From assembly GCA_937138275.1 (NCBI GenBank), contig CAKZOY010000447.1, positions 1 through 14,279 on the forward strand: a stretch of 14,279 nucleotides of DNA, written 5' to 3'. Positions 1-5,908 of the stretch are shown here, one piece after another. Both the position numbers and the translations under genes were made by a program. Numbering within the stretch: position 1 is the stretch's first letter; each line of letters begins with the position of its first letter. A model generated the notes under the pieces. The model had not been told where the DNA came from, did no database searches, and saw only the letters and a program-made list of their open reading frames with translations. This DNA is from an uncultured Chloroflexota bacterium (lineage in GTDB: Bacteria; Chloroflexota; Anaerolineae; B4-G1; DUEL01).

Positions 1-18
1 GATCCGTCCGCCCTCAAT

Positions 19-42
19 GGGGAGGGGGGTAGGGGGGAGGGG
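19..42 (+). other. G-quadruplex-capable G tract
   Basis: Four runs of G (4, 6, 6 and 4 bases) are separated by only one or two bases, which fits the classical G4 motif with very short loops on the plus strand. It lies downstream of ffh on the non-transcribed side. Folding is inferred from the pattern only. A similar G tract lies on the minus strand at the opposite end of the window. Confidence 0.6.
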
Positions 43-50
43 AAATGTCA

Positions 51-64
51 ATCCTCCAGAGGAT
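51..64. repeat. Short perfect inverted repeat
   Basis: ATCCTC and GAGGAT form a perfect 6-bp inverted repeat with a 2-base centre. No gene starts here, so a regulatory role cannot be assigned. The rest of 1-198 holds the G tract, this palindrome and the repeat pair at 108-164; I see no gene. Confidence 0.4.
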
Positions 65-107
65 CGCACCCTTCTGGAATCACAAGCCAGATTCAACCCA
101 TAGGAGT

Positions 108-164
108 GGTATGACTTTTTGAGACTTCGCCGGAGGGCGGTGATACGACTTTACGAGATTCAAC
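108..164 (+). repeat. Dispersed repeat pair, left copy
   Basis: Two related units with the core A(T/C)GACTTT..GAGA lie 33 bp apart (cores at 111-124 and 144-157). The second unit, 139-164, matches the reverse complement of 14112-14137 at 24 of 26 positions. The first unit is a more diverged relative and corresponds to 14151-14171. The same doubled element therefore sits near both window ends in inverted orientation. There are no transposase, target-site or tRNA features. It could be a family of intergenic repeats; its function is unknown. Confidence 0.7.
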
Positions 165-198
165 ACCTCTTTACGATTTACTGCACAAGCCCCCTGAC

Positions 199-337
199 CA
201 CTTCCCACTTCCTGCTTCCTGCTTCCCACTTCCTGCTTCCCACTTCCCGCTTCCCACTTCCCGCTTCCCACTTCCCACTTCCCACTTCCGACTTTCCACT
301 TCCCACTTCCCACTTCCGACTTTCCACTTCCCACTTT
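199..337. repeat. Heptanucleotide tandem repeat array (about 20 units)
   Basis: Units of the form CACTTCC, CGCTTCC, TGCTTCC and GACTTTC run in exact 7-base phase for about 20 copies, ending 5 bases before the ffh stop codon. On the transcribed strand the unit reads GGAAGTG. Open reading frames across the array translate into monotonous seven-residue repeats (GSGKWEV-like) and are not genes. The array resembles the short tandemly repeated heptamers known from some filamentous cyanobacteria. It occupies the position where an ffh terminator would be expected. Confidence 0.9.
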
Positions 338-342
338 CTTCT

Positions 343-1674
343 TCATCCCCCAAACATCCGCGCCAGGCCAGAAAGAAGCCCCCGCTGCTTGCTCATCTGC
401 TTCAGCATCCGCTGCATCTGGCGGTACTGGCTGATCAGCGCATTCACATCCTGGACGGTGGTGCCGCTGCCCCGGGCGATGCGCCGCTTCCGGCTGGCGT
501 TCAGGATGCGCGGATTGCGCCGCTCCTCCGGGGTCATAGAGAGAATGATCGCCTCTATGCGTTTCAGTTGCCGTTCGGCCTCCTTCGGGTCCACCGACGC
601 AGCCATCTTTCCCATCCCCGGCATCATCTCCAGAATTTGGGTCACCGGGCCCATCTTGCGCACCTGGCGCAGTTGCTCCAGGAAGTCCTCCAGGTCAAAC
701 TCCGCCTCCTGGATTTTCTCCGCCATCCGGCGGGCCTGTTCGGCGTCAAAGGCCGCCTCCGCCCGCTCAATGAGGCTGAGAACGTCCCCCATACCCAGAA
801 TGCGGGAGGCCAACCGCTCGGGATGGAACGGTTCCAGCGCGTCGGCCTTTTCGCCCGTCCCCAGAAACTTGATGGGCACGCCTGTCACCGCCCGCATGCT
901 GATGGCCGCGCCGCCGCGCGCGTCGCCGTCTATCTTGGTCAGGATCAGGCCGGTGAGGCCCAGCCGCTTGTGGAAGCCCTCGGCGATGTTTACCGCTTCC
1001 TGCCCGGTCATCGCGTCGGCGACCAGGAGAATCTCCACCGGACGGACCTGCCGGACAATGGCCTCCAGTTCCGCCATCATCTCATCGTCAATCTGGAGAC
1101 GGCCGGCCGTATCCAGGATGACCGTGTCGCACCCCCGACGGCGGGCCTCCTGCACGCCCCGGACGCAGATGGACGGCGGGTCGGCCTTCACCCCTTCGCT
1201 GTAGACGGGCAGTTCCAGTTGGCGGCCCAGGACTTCCAGTTGGGTCACCGCCGCCGGACGGTAAGTGTCGGCGGCGACCATCAGGGGGAAGTGGCTCCGC
1301 TCCCGAAGGTGGCGGGCCAGTTTCGCCACCGTCGTCGTCTTGCCGGAGCCCTGCAGGCCGACGGCCATAACCACATAGGGCGCCGGCCCCTTCAGTTCCA
1401 GATGCCCCGCCTCCCCCAGCGTGGCGACCAGTTCCTCGTAGACGATTTTAATGACCTGCTGGGCCGGACTGAGCGCCTGGTGGACCTCGGCCCCCACCGC
1501 CCTTTCCCGCACACGGGCGATGAAATCCCGCACCACTTTGTAGTGGACGTCGGCCTCCAGCAGGGCCAGACGGATTTCCCGCAGGACTTCGTCTACGTCT
1601 GCCTCCCGCAGGACGCCCCGCTTGCGCAGTCGCCCGAAAATCCCCTGTAGTCGCTCCGTCAGGTTCTCAAACAT
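343..1674 (-). CDS. ffh: Signal recognition particle protein Ffh (SRP54)
   Basis: Ffh is the GTPase of the signal recognition particle. It binds 4.5S/6S RNA and signal sequences of nascent membrane proteins and docks with FtsY at the membrane. The 443-residue protein has the normal family length and order: a helical N domain (about 1-95), then the G domain with P-loop GLQGSGKTT (106-114), DTYRPAA, DTAGR (188-192) and TKIDGDARGG (246-255). A methionine-rich M domain (about 310-443) carries the RNA-binding segment around SRKRRIARGSG. The ATG at 1674 is preceded by AGGAG at a 9-base distance and by a good promoter. No SRP RNA gene was found in the window. The gene ends directly at a heptamer repeat array. 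Identification is firm. Confidence 0.98.
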   Translation of the reverse strand: MFENLTERLQGIFGRLRKRGVLREADVDEVLREIRLALLEADVHYKVVRDFIARVRERAVGAEVHQALSPAQQVIKIVYEELVATLGEAGHLELKGPAPYVVMAVGLQGSGKTTTVAKLARHLRERSHFPLMVAADTYRPAAVTQLEVLGRQLELPVYSEGVKADPPSICVRGVQEARRRGCDTVILDTAGRLQIDDEMMAELEAIVRQVRPVEILLVADAMTGQEAVNIAEGFHKRLGLTGLILTKIDGDARGGAAISMRAVTGVPIKFLGTGEKADALEPFHPERLASRILGMGDVLSLIERAEAAFDAEQARRMAEKIQEAEFDLEDFLEQLRQVRKMGPVTQILEMMPGMGKMAASVDPKEAERQLKRIEAIILSMTPEERRNPRILNASRKRRIARGSGTTVQDVNALISQYRQMQRMLKQMSKQRGLLSGLARMFGG

Positions 1675-1700
1675 CGCGAGTTGCTCCTGTGAATGGCGGC

Positions 1701-1729
1701 ATTATAATGGAAAGTGGGCAAGTTTGCAA
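1701..1729 (-). promoter_or_regulatory. Promoter of ffh
   Basis: On the minus strand, TTGCAA (1724-1729) and a perfect TATAAT (1701-1706) are separated by 17 bases, which fits a housekeeping sigma-70-type promoter. The start codon of ffh lies 26 bases beyond the -10. The -35 hexamer lies within the small octamer array at 1718-1741. Called by eye; no other strong candidate lies upstream of ffh. Confidence 0.7.
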
Positions 1730-1741
1730 GTCTGCAAGTAG
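1718..1741. repeat. Three tandem octamers GCAAGTNN
   Basis: GCAAGTTT, GCAAGTCT and GCAAGTAG are consecutive 8-base units upstream of ffh. On the minus strand each unit contains a TTGC, and one of these forms the -35 element of the ffh promoter. Gain or loss of a unit could move or duplicate the -35. Confidence 0.7.
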
Positions 1742-1773
1742 ATGGTAAACGTAAGGGGGTGCGGCTTTTTTTT

Positions 1774-1808
1774 ATCGCTTATCGCGTATCGCGTATCGCA
1801 AATCGTGC
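1774..1808. repeat. Heptamer tandem repeat ATCGCNN (5 units)
   Basis: ATCGCTT, ATCGCGT, ATCGCGT, ATCGCAA and a partial ATCGTGC follow each other in 7-base phase. The array directly adjoins the octamer array at 1809-1930. The 1675-1922 gap between ffh and yggs therefore holds the ffh promoter, three repeat arrays and a short T-run (1766-1773), and no gene. Confidence 0.8.
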
Positions 1809-1810
1809 CT

Positions 1811-1930
1811 CCGCTCCTCCGCCCCTCCGCTCCTCCGCACCTCCGCACCTCCGCTCCTCTGCTCCTCCGCCCCTCCGCTCCTCTGCTCCTCCGCCCCTCC
1901 CCCCCTCCGCACCCCTGCTCCTCTATTCCT
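1811..1930. repeat. Octamer tandem repeat CCGCTCCT (15 units)
   Basis: Fifteen units of 8 bases (CCGCTCCT, CCGCCCCT, CCGCACCT, CTGCTCCT) run without phase change up to and into the end of yggS. The last degenerate unit (1923-1930) includes the yggS stop codon and its final codons. On the transcribed strand the unit reads AGGAGCGG, so the yggS transcript would end in a purine-rich repeat. Predicted proline/serine-rich frames on the plus strand are artefacts of the repeat. Confidence 0.9.
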
Positions 1931-2672
1931 GCCTTGGGCCGAAGATGGCGCGACCGATGCGCACCATTGTCGCCCCTTCCTCTACCGCGACCTCAAAGTC
2001 GTCGGTCATCCCCATAGAGAGTTCGCGCCAGGACGCCTGGGGGAACCGCTCCCGCAACGCGTCCCGCAGGGCGCGCAGTCCGGCGAAGACCGGACGTACC
2101 ACCTCCGGGTCGTCGGTCAGCGGGGCGATGGTCATCAGCCCTTCCACCCGCAGGCCCGGCAGGCCCAGAATAACCGCGCAGTCGGCAAAGAACGCCTCCC
2201 GCTGGGCCGCGTCCTCCTGCCAGCGGTCCACGGCAAAGCCGAACTTCGTCTCTTCGCCGCTGATGTTGCATTCCAGCAGGACGGGAATTTCCCGCCCCGC
2301 TTCCAGGGCGAAACGGCTCAGCCGCTGGGCAATCTTCAGCCGGTCCACTGAGTGCACCACGTCAAAATACGCCACCGCCAGGTCGGCCTTGCGGCTCTGG
2401 ATGTGACCGACCATGTGCCAGGTGGGACAGGGGCCGGAGAGGGCAGCGTGGACGGCGGGGATTTTGGCCGCGCCCTCTTCGGGCCGGTTCTCTCCGAAAT
2501 GACGCAGGCCGGCCTCGTACCCTGCCAGGATGACCTCCGCCGGGAAGGTCTTGGCGACCGCGACCAGGACCACCGCGGCAGGGTCCCGCCCGACCCGCAG
2601 GGCCGCTTCCCCGATCCGTTCCCGCACTCGTTGCAGGTTCTGAGCAATCCGGGTAACAGTGTCCTTGTTCAT
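1923..2672 (-). CDS. yggS: YggS/PLPBP family pyridoxal phosphate homeostasis protein
   Basis: This family binds pyridoxal 5'-phosphate in a fold-III barrel and keeps free PLP and vitamin B6 pools in balance; no catalytic reaction is established for it. The 249-residue protein has the PLP-binding lysine in VAVAKTF (Lys41), then HFGENR (59-64), WHMVGHIQSRK (matching the usual WHFIGHLQSNK) and the C-terminal phosphate-binding run LSMGMTDDFEVAV with MVRIGRAIFG. Length is normal. Its ATG overlaps the stop codon of the upstream Crp-like gene in ATGA, and no strong ribosome binding site is seen, so translation is probably coupled. An octamer repeat array begins at its stop codon. Confidence 0.95.
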   Translation of the reverse strand: MNKDTVTRIAQNLQRVRERIGEAALRVGRDPAAVVLVAVAKTFPAEVILAGYEAGLRHFGENRPEEGAAKIPAVHAALSGPCPTWHMVGHIQSRKADLAVAYFDVVHSVDRLKIAQRLSRFALEAGREIPVLLECNISGEETKFGFAVDRWQEDAAQREAFFADCAVILGLPGLRVEGLMTIAPLTDDPEVVRPVFAGLRALRDALRERFPQASWRELSMGMTDDFEVAVEEGATMVRIGRAIFGPRQE

Positions 2673-3343
2673 CCGGCACCCCGTGCTTCGGCCTCCAGTC
2701 CGGCCCGGTCTAAAAGCACAATCCGGTGGCGCTCCATCCGCAGCAGCCCGGCGTCGGCGAAGGCCCGCAGCGTCCGCCCCACCATATCCCGCACCGTCCC
2801 GATCTGCGCGGCGATCTCCTCCTGCGTCCAGCGGCGGCTGACCGTCTCCTCTTCCGCCTGCTCCAGCAGAAAGCGCGCCAGGCGTCCCCGCACTGTCCGC
2901 AGGGAGAGGTTTTCCACCAGATTTGTCAGGTGGTCCAGCCGGACGGCAAAATCCTGCAACAGCACCCGTGCCAGTTCCGGATACTCTTCCACCAGGCGCA
3001 AAAAGTCCGGGACGGGAATGGCATAGAGGATCAGCGGGGTCAGGGCCTGGACGGTGGCGTGATTGACTCCTTCAGGGAGGAAGGGCGGGACCGTGTTGAA
3101 CGCGCCGCCTGGCCCCAGCCGGACCAGTACCTGCTCCCGACCGTCCGGGGCCGTTCGGAAGACCCGCGCCTCTCCCTGGGCGATGAAATAGACCGCCCGG
3201 CAGGGCTCCCCTTCCAGGATGACGATCTCTCCGGGGGGATACTCGCGGCGCACGGCGACTTCCGCCAGATGACGGAGCACCCGGTCCGGGAGTTCCGTGA
3301 AAAGGGGGACGCGCCGCAGCGCGCGGATGGTATCCTCGTTCAT
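2669..3343 (-). CDS. Crp/Fnr family transcriptional regulator
   Basis: This is a DNA-binding regulator with an N-terminal cyclic-nucleotide-binding-type beta barrel (about residues 15-115), a long dimerisation helix (about 116-145) and a C-terminal winged helix. The HTH is WTQEEIAAQIGTVRDMVGRT (172-191). I chose the ATG at 3343, giving MNEDTIRALR and 224 residues, because this matches family starts; an ATG 19 codons upstream lies within a repeat. The segment where CRP has GE..RS (phosphate binding) reads GGAFNTV...NHATV here, so cAMP binding is unlikely. There is no Fnr-type cysteine cluster. It overlaps yggS by 4 bases, suggesting co-expression. The regulated genes are unknown. Confidence 0.9.
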   Translation of the reverse strand: MNEDTIRALRRVPLFTELPDRVLRHLAEVAVRREYPPGEIVILEGEPCRAVYFIAQGEARVFRTAPDGREQVLVRLGPGGAFNTVPPFLPEGVNHATVQALTPLILYAIPVPDFLRLVEEYPELARVLLQDFAVRLDHLTNLVENLSLRTVRGRLARFLLEQAEEETVSRRWTQEEIAAQIGTVRDMVGRTLRAFADAGLLRMERHRIVLLDRAGLEAEARGAG

Positions 3344-3364
3344 AGTTCTACTGCAATGACGCTC

Positions 3365-3525
3365 GTAGTGCGCTACGGAGCGAAGCGGAGTAGCGCTCAT
3401 CGGACGCCACCCCGCTCCGCTGCGTGGCTGACTACAAACGCTACGCCGTTGGTAGTGCGCTACGGAACGAAGCGGAGTAGCGCATCGGGCGCCCCTCCGC
3501 TGTGCTTCGGGGCTGACTACGAATG
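3365..3525. repeat. Tandem pair of ~75-bp palindromic repeats
   Basis: Two closely similar units lie at about 3365-3440 and 3452-3525, in the same orientation and 87 bp apart. Each begins GTAGTGCGCTACGGA, contains an inverted repeat GCGCTAC...GTAGCGC, and ends CTGACTAC, so outer GTAGT/ACTAC ends also pair. They fill most of the 199-bp gap between the WecA-like gene and the Crp-like gene. They could be small non-autonomous intergenic elements of a dispersed family. No coding potential or clear promoter is seen in the gap. Confidence 0.8.
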
Positions 3526-3534
3526 CCCCGAAGC
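3504..3534 (-). terminator. Hairpin after the WecA-like gene, possible terminator
   Basis: GCTTCGGGGC (3504-3513) and GCCCCGAAGC (3525-3534) form a perfect 10-bp stem with an 11-base loop, 8 bases after the stop codon of the WecA-like gene. There is no U-tract, so it may stabilise a 3' end or be part of the neighbouring repeat rather than be a classical intrinsic terminator. Confidence 0.4.
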
Positions 3535-3542
3535 CCGATCCT

Positions 3543-4571
3543 TTACCGGTCCGAACGGCGGGATAAGAACGCCAGCACTCCGACCACCGCAGCCCCCAGG
3601 ACCAGCAGGGCCAGCAGTTTGTAGAGGCGGGAGGAGACCGTCAGCGCCAGCAGGCCGAAGACCCCACAGAAAGCCCAGTAGGCGACGACGATCACAGGCT
3701 GGGGCAACCCCATATCCTGCAGCCGAAAGTGAAGATGGCCGCGGTCGCCCAGAGTGGGGGAACGCCGACGGCGAATCCGGTCTATAATCTGCCAGGCCAC
3801 ATCGGCGATGGGGATGCCCATAACCAGAAGGACAGTGGCGACCCGCGCGCCGGCGATGATGCCCAGGCATCCCAGCGCGTAGCCCAGGAAAAAGGCGCCA
3901 TTGCTGCCCATAAAGACGCGGGCCGGGTGGAAGTTGTACGGCAGAAACCCCAGCGTCGCACCCAGCAGCGCGATCGGGAGAACCGCTACACTGGGTTGCC
4001 CCACCCGGTGCATGTGTACCGCCAGGACAATGCACAGGATGGCCGCGACCCCCGCCGCCAGCCCGTCCAGCCCGTCCAGCCAGTTGACGGTGTTGATCAT
4101 CCCCATAATCCAGAAGAGAGTCAACAACACCACTACCGGCATCGGGAAGACGACCTCGCGGTTTGTCAACGGGTTGTTGACCCGCTCAATGAAGATCAGG
4201 GTGGCGATGGCGATCCCTCCGGCGACCACCTGGGCCCCGAACTGATGGCGCGGCGATAGGTCCCAGCGATCGTCGGCAAGCCCCACCAGGAACGTCCAGA
4301 GACTGCCCAGGACCAGCCCCAGGAGGCGCAGGGGCTCCTTCGGGTCGGCGGTGGGAATCCGGAGCGCCAGCCCCACAGCCAGCGCCAGCAAAAAGGGGAC
4401 GAACAACCCGATTCCGCCGGTGCGGGAGATCACTCCCTGATGAGTTCGACGGCCGCCGGGCTGGTCCACCATCCCCAGATAATGGCCCAGACGGCCTGCG
4501 ACGGGAGTAGTCACCAGAGCAGAGAGAACGGCGATGGCAAAAACGATGAGGTAGGCCGTTTCGGGGCGCAT
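3543..4571 (-). CDS. WecA/TagO-like glycosyl-1-phosphate transferase (MraY superfamily)
   Basis: Members of this integral membrane family transfer a sugar-1-phosphate from a UDP-sugar to undecaprenyl phosphate, starting lipid-linked glycan synthesis. The 342-residue protein has about ten hydrophobic segments and the family motifs in order: DQPGGRRTHQG (36-46), the Mg-binding DD (Asp100-Asp101), NTVNWLDGLDGLA (160-172), MGSNGAFFLGY (221-231) and GDRGHLHFRL (275-284). Two positions differ from E. coli WecA/MraY: the GDxGS aspartate is Ser223 and the final His-His pair is His-Phe. Similar substitutions at the first site may be usual in this branch, from memory. The gene starts three bases after the preceding stop. 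The sugar substrate cannot be told. Confidence 0.9.
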   Translation of the reverse strand: MRPETAYLIVFAIAVLSALVTTPVAGRLGHYLGMVDQPGGRRTHQGVISRTGGIGLFVPFLLALAVGLALRIPTADPKEPLRLLGLVLGSLWTFLVGLADDRWDLSPRHQFGAQVVAGGIAIATLIFIERVNNPLTNREVVFPMPVVVLLTLFWIMGMINTVNWLDGLDGLAAGVAAILCIVLAVHMHRVGQPSVAVLPIALLGATLGFLPYNFHPARVFMGSNGAFFLGYALGCLGIIAGARVATVLLVMGIPIADVAWQIIDRIRRRRSPTLGDRGHLHFRLQDMGLPQPVIVVAYWAFCGVFGLLALTVSSRLYKLLALLVLGAAVVGVLAFLSRRSDR

Positions 4572-4574
4572 AGG

Positions 4575-4991
4575 TTACTCGGACGGCCAATCCAATCCGG
4601 GGATTTCCACCCGCACCACTTCGCCGTGAATGTTGACAATCACGCGGAAGCCCGACATCCAGAGGGCCAGGCGGAAGTCCTCGGCGTTCACCGCCCCGGG
4701 CTCCAGCATCTGGTCCATATTCTCTATCCCCTTTTCCAGCGCCGCGCGGGTGAAGGGGTCATCGGCCCCCATCATCTGCATGACCCCTTCCACCAGGACG
4801 TCCTTCATCGGCAGGAAGCGCTCCTTCAAGTGGCGCAGGACCTGCTGATCCACGTCTATGGCATCCACGTGGCGCAGGAAGTCGCCGTCGGGGATGGCGT
4901 AGCAGATATCCGGCCCAACCTGCGCGACCTGGGCCGGTTGTCCCTCTTCGTTGTAGATGAGACCCGCGAAGAGTGGTTCCCGTGGGGTCAC
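4575..4991 (-). CDS. Uncharacterised 138-residue protein
   Basis: I do not recognise a named family. The protein is acidic and soluble-looking with no signal peptide or membrane segment. It has a short beta-type N-terminus (FAGLIYNEEGQPAQVA), a central helical part rich in Met (LKERFLPMKDVLVEG) and a C-terminal beta stretch (GFRVIVNIHGEVVRVEIPG). I chose the GTG at 4991: it overlaps the methyltransferase stop in GTGA and follows GGGGAGG at a suitable distance. The upstream ATG at 5045 would place 18 extra codons inside the methyltransferase zinc ribbon. Tight packing between the methyltransferase and the WecA-like gene suggests a linked role, not shown. Confidence 0.8.
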   Translation of the reverse strand: MTPREPLFAGLIYNEEGQPAQVAQVGPDICYAIPDGDFLRHVDAIDVDQQVLRHLKERFLPMKDVLVEGVMQMMGADDPFTRAALEKGIENMDQMLEPGAVNAEDFRLALWMSGFRVIVNIHGEVVRVEIPGLDWPSE

Positions 4992-5908
4992 GGATTCCCT
5001 CCCCGAAAATCGTACAGGCCGTCCTGAACGAGGAAAGTGGCACAACAGTCGGTACAGATCATGCGGTCTCCCTCATCCACCAGTAACAACGAGCCACAAG
5101 CGACACAGCGAAAGAACGCGCCAGGCGGGGCAGAGGGTCCATCCGGCGGAGCGGTCGCTCGCACGAACACACTGGGGGTCAGCGGATAGAGCGCCCCCAC
5201 CGGCTGTAACAACCGGTCCAGGGCGACCAGCCACCCCGTCGGCACCGTCCGCTTGAGCAGGCCGACCCGGAAGTATGAGACGGCGCGCGTCCGGCAGACC
5301 TGCAGTCCCGCTTCCTCCAGGTGACGGCGAATCCAGGCCGGGTGGAAGTCGTAGTTCAACGGGACGAACTCCACCGGTGACAGGTCAAAAGGCGACCAGG
5401 ACTGGCGGCGCAGAAGGTAGCGGACGATAGCCTTCAAATGCCGTTTGCTGGCGAACTCCAGGACAAACGTACCGCCCGGCGCTAGGATGTTCGCCGCGTT
5501 GCGCAGGACGGCGGGCGCGTCGGCGGCGTGGTGGAGGGTGCGCACCATCACCACGGTGTCAAAGAGGCCCGGGGCGAAGGGGAGGCGGTAGAAGTCGCCC
5601 AGAACGTAGAGGTAGCGGGGACGGCCGCCGGGCCCGGCATCTCCCAGGCGCTCCCGGGCCTGCAGAAGTTGGGAACGGGCATAGTCCAGGAGCACCACCC
5701 GCTCGTACCCGCCGTACAGGTCGGCCAGACGGCCGAATCCGGCGCCGATTTCCATCAGGAGACGGCCGCGCCAGGGCAGAAGCGCCCGCAGTGCCGCCCG
5801 CTCGGCGCCGTCCTCATACGCCCGCTCCGGCCCCCAGAACTCCGTTCGGTAGTGGGAACCTTCGTAGTCACAGATGGGAGGGCTTTGGGATAGTTTGGCG
5901 TCAATCAT
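4988..5908 (-). CDS. Class I SAM-dependent methyltransferase with C-terminal zinc ribbon
   Basis: The Rossmann methyltransferase core shows motif I EIGAGFG (53-59), an acidic strand-2 end LLDYA (73-77), GDFYRLPF (104-111), the Methyltransf_11-style DTVVMVRTLHHAAD (117-130) and LAPGGTFVLEF (142-152). The C-terminal 40 residues carry two Cys-x-x-Cys pairs (Cys268/271 and Cys285/288), a zinc ribbon resembling the Trm112-type domain fused to some methyltransferases. The 306-residue protein starts at ATG 5908, eight bases inside the end of the upstream glycosyltransferase frame, without a good ribosome binding site, so coupling is likely. Substrate unknown; the neighbours suggest a glycan or lipid-linked sugar, while tRNA or quinone methylation are alternatives. 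Confidence 0.88.
   Translation of the reverse strand: MIDAKLSQSPPICDYEGSHYRTEFWGPERAYEDGAERAALRALLPWRGRLLMEIGAGFGRLADLYGGYERVVLLDYARSQLLQARERLGDAGPGGRPRYLYVLGDFYRLPFAPGLFDTVVMVRTLHHAADAPAVLRNAANILAPGGTFVLEFASKRHLKAIVRYLLRRQSWSPFDLSPVEFVPLNYDFHPAWIRRHLEEAGLQVCRTRAVSYFRVGLLKRTVPTGWLVALDRLLQPVGALYPLTPSVFVRATAPPDGPSAPPGAFFRCVACGSLLLVDEGDRMICTDCCATFLVQDGLYDFRGGNP

Noticed and set aside
80..353. Repetitive minus-strand proteins rich in GSGKWEV
   Set aside because: They are translations of the 7-base tandem array; every frame stays open because of the repeat.
119..1204. Long plus-strand open frame opposite ffh, with another at 568-1650
   Set aside because: Both are high-GC antisense shadows of the well-identified ffh gene and show no family motif; the first begins in repeats.
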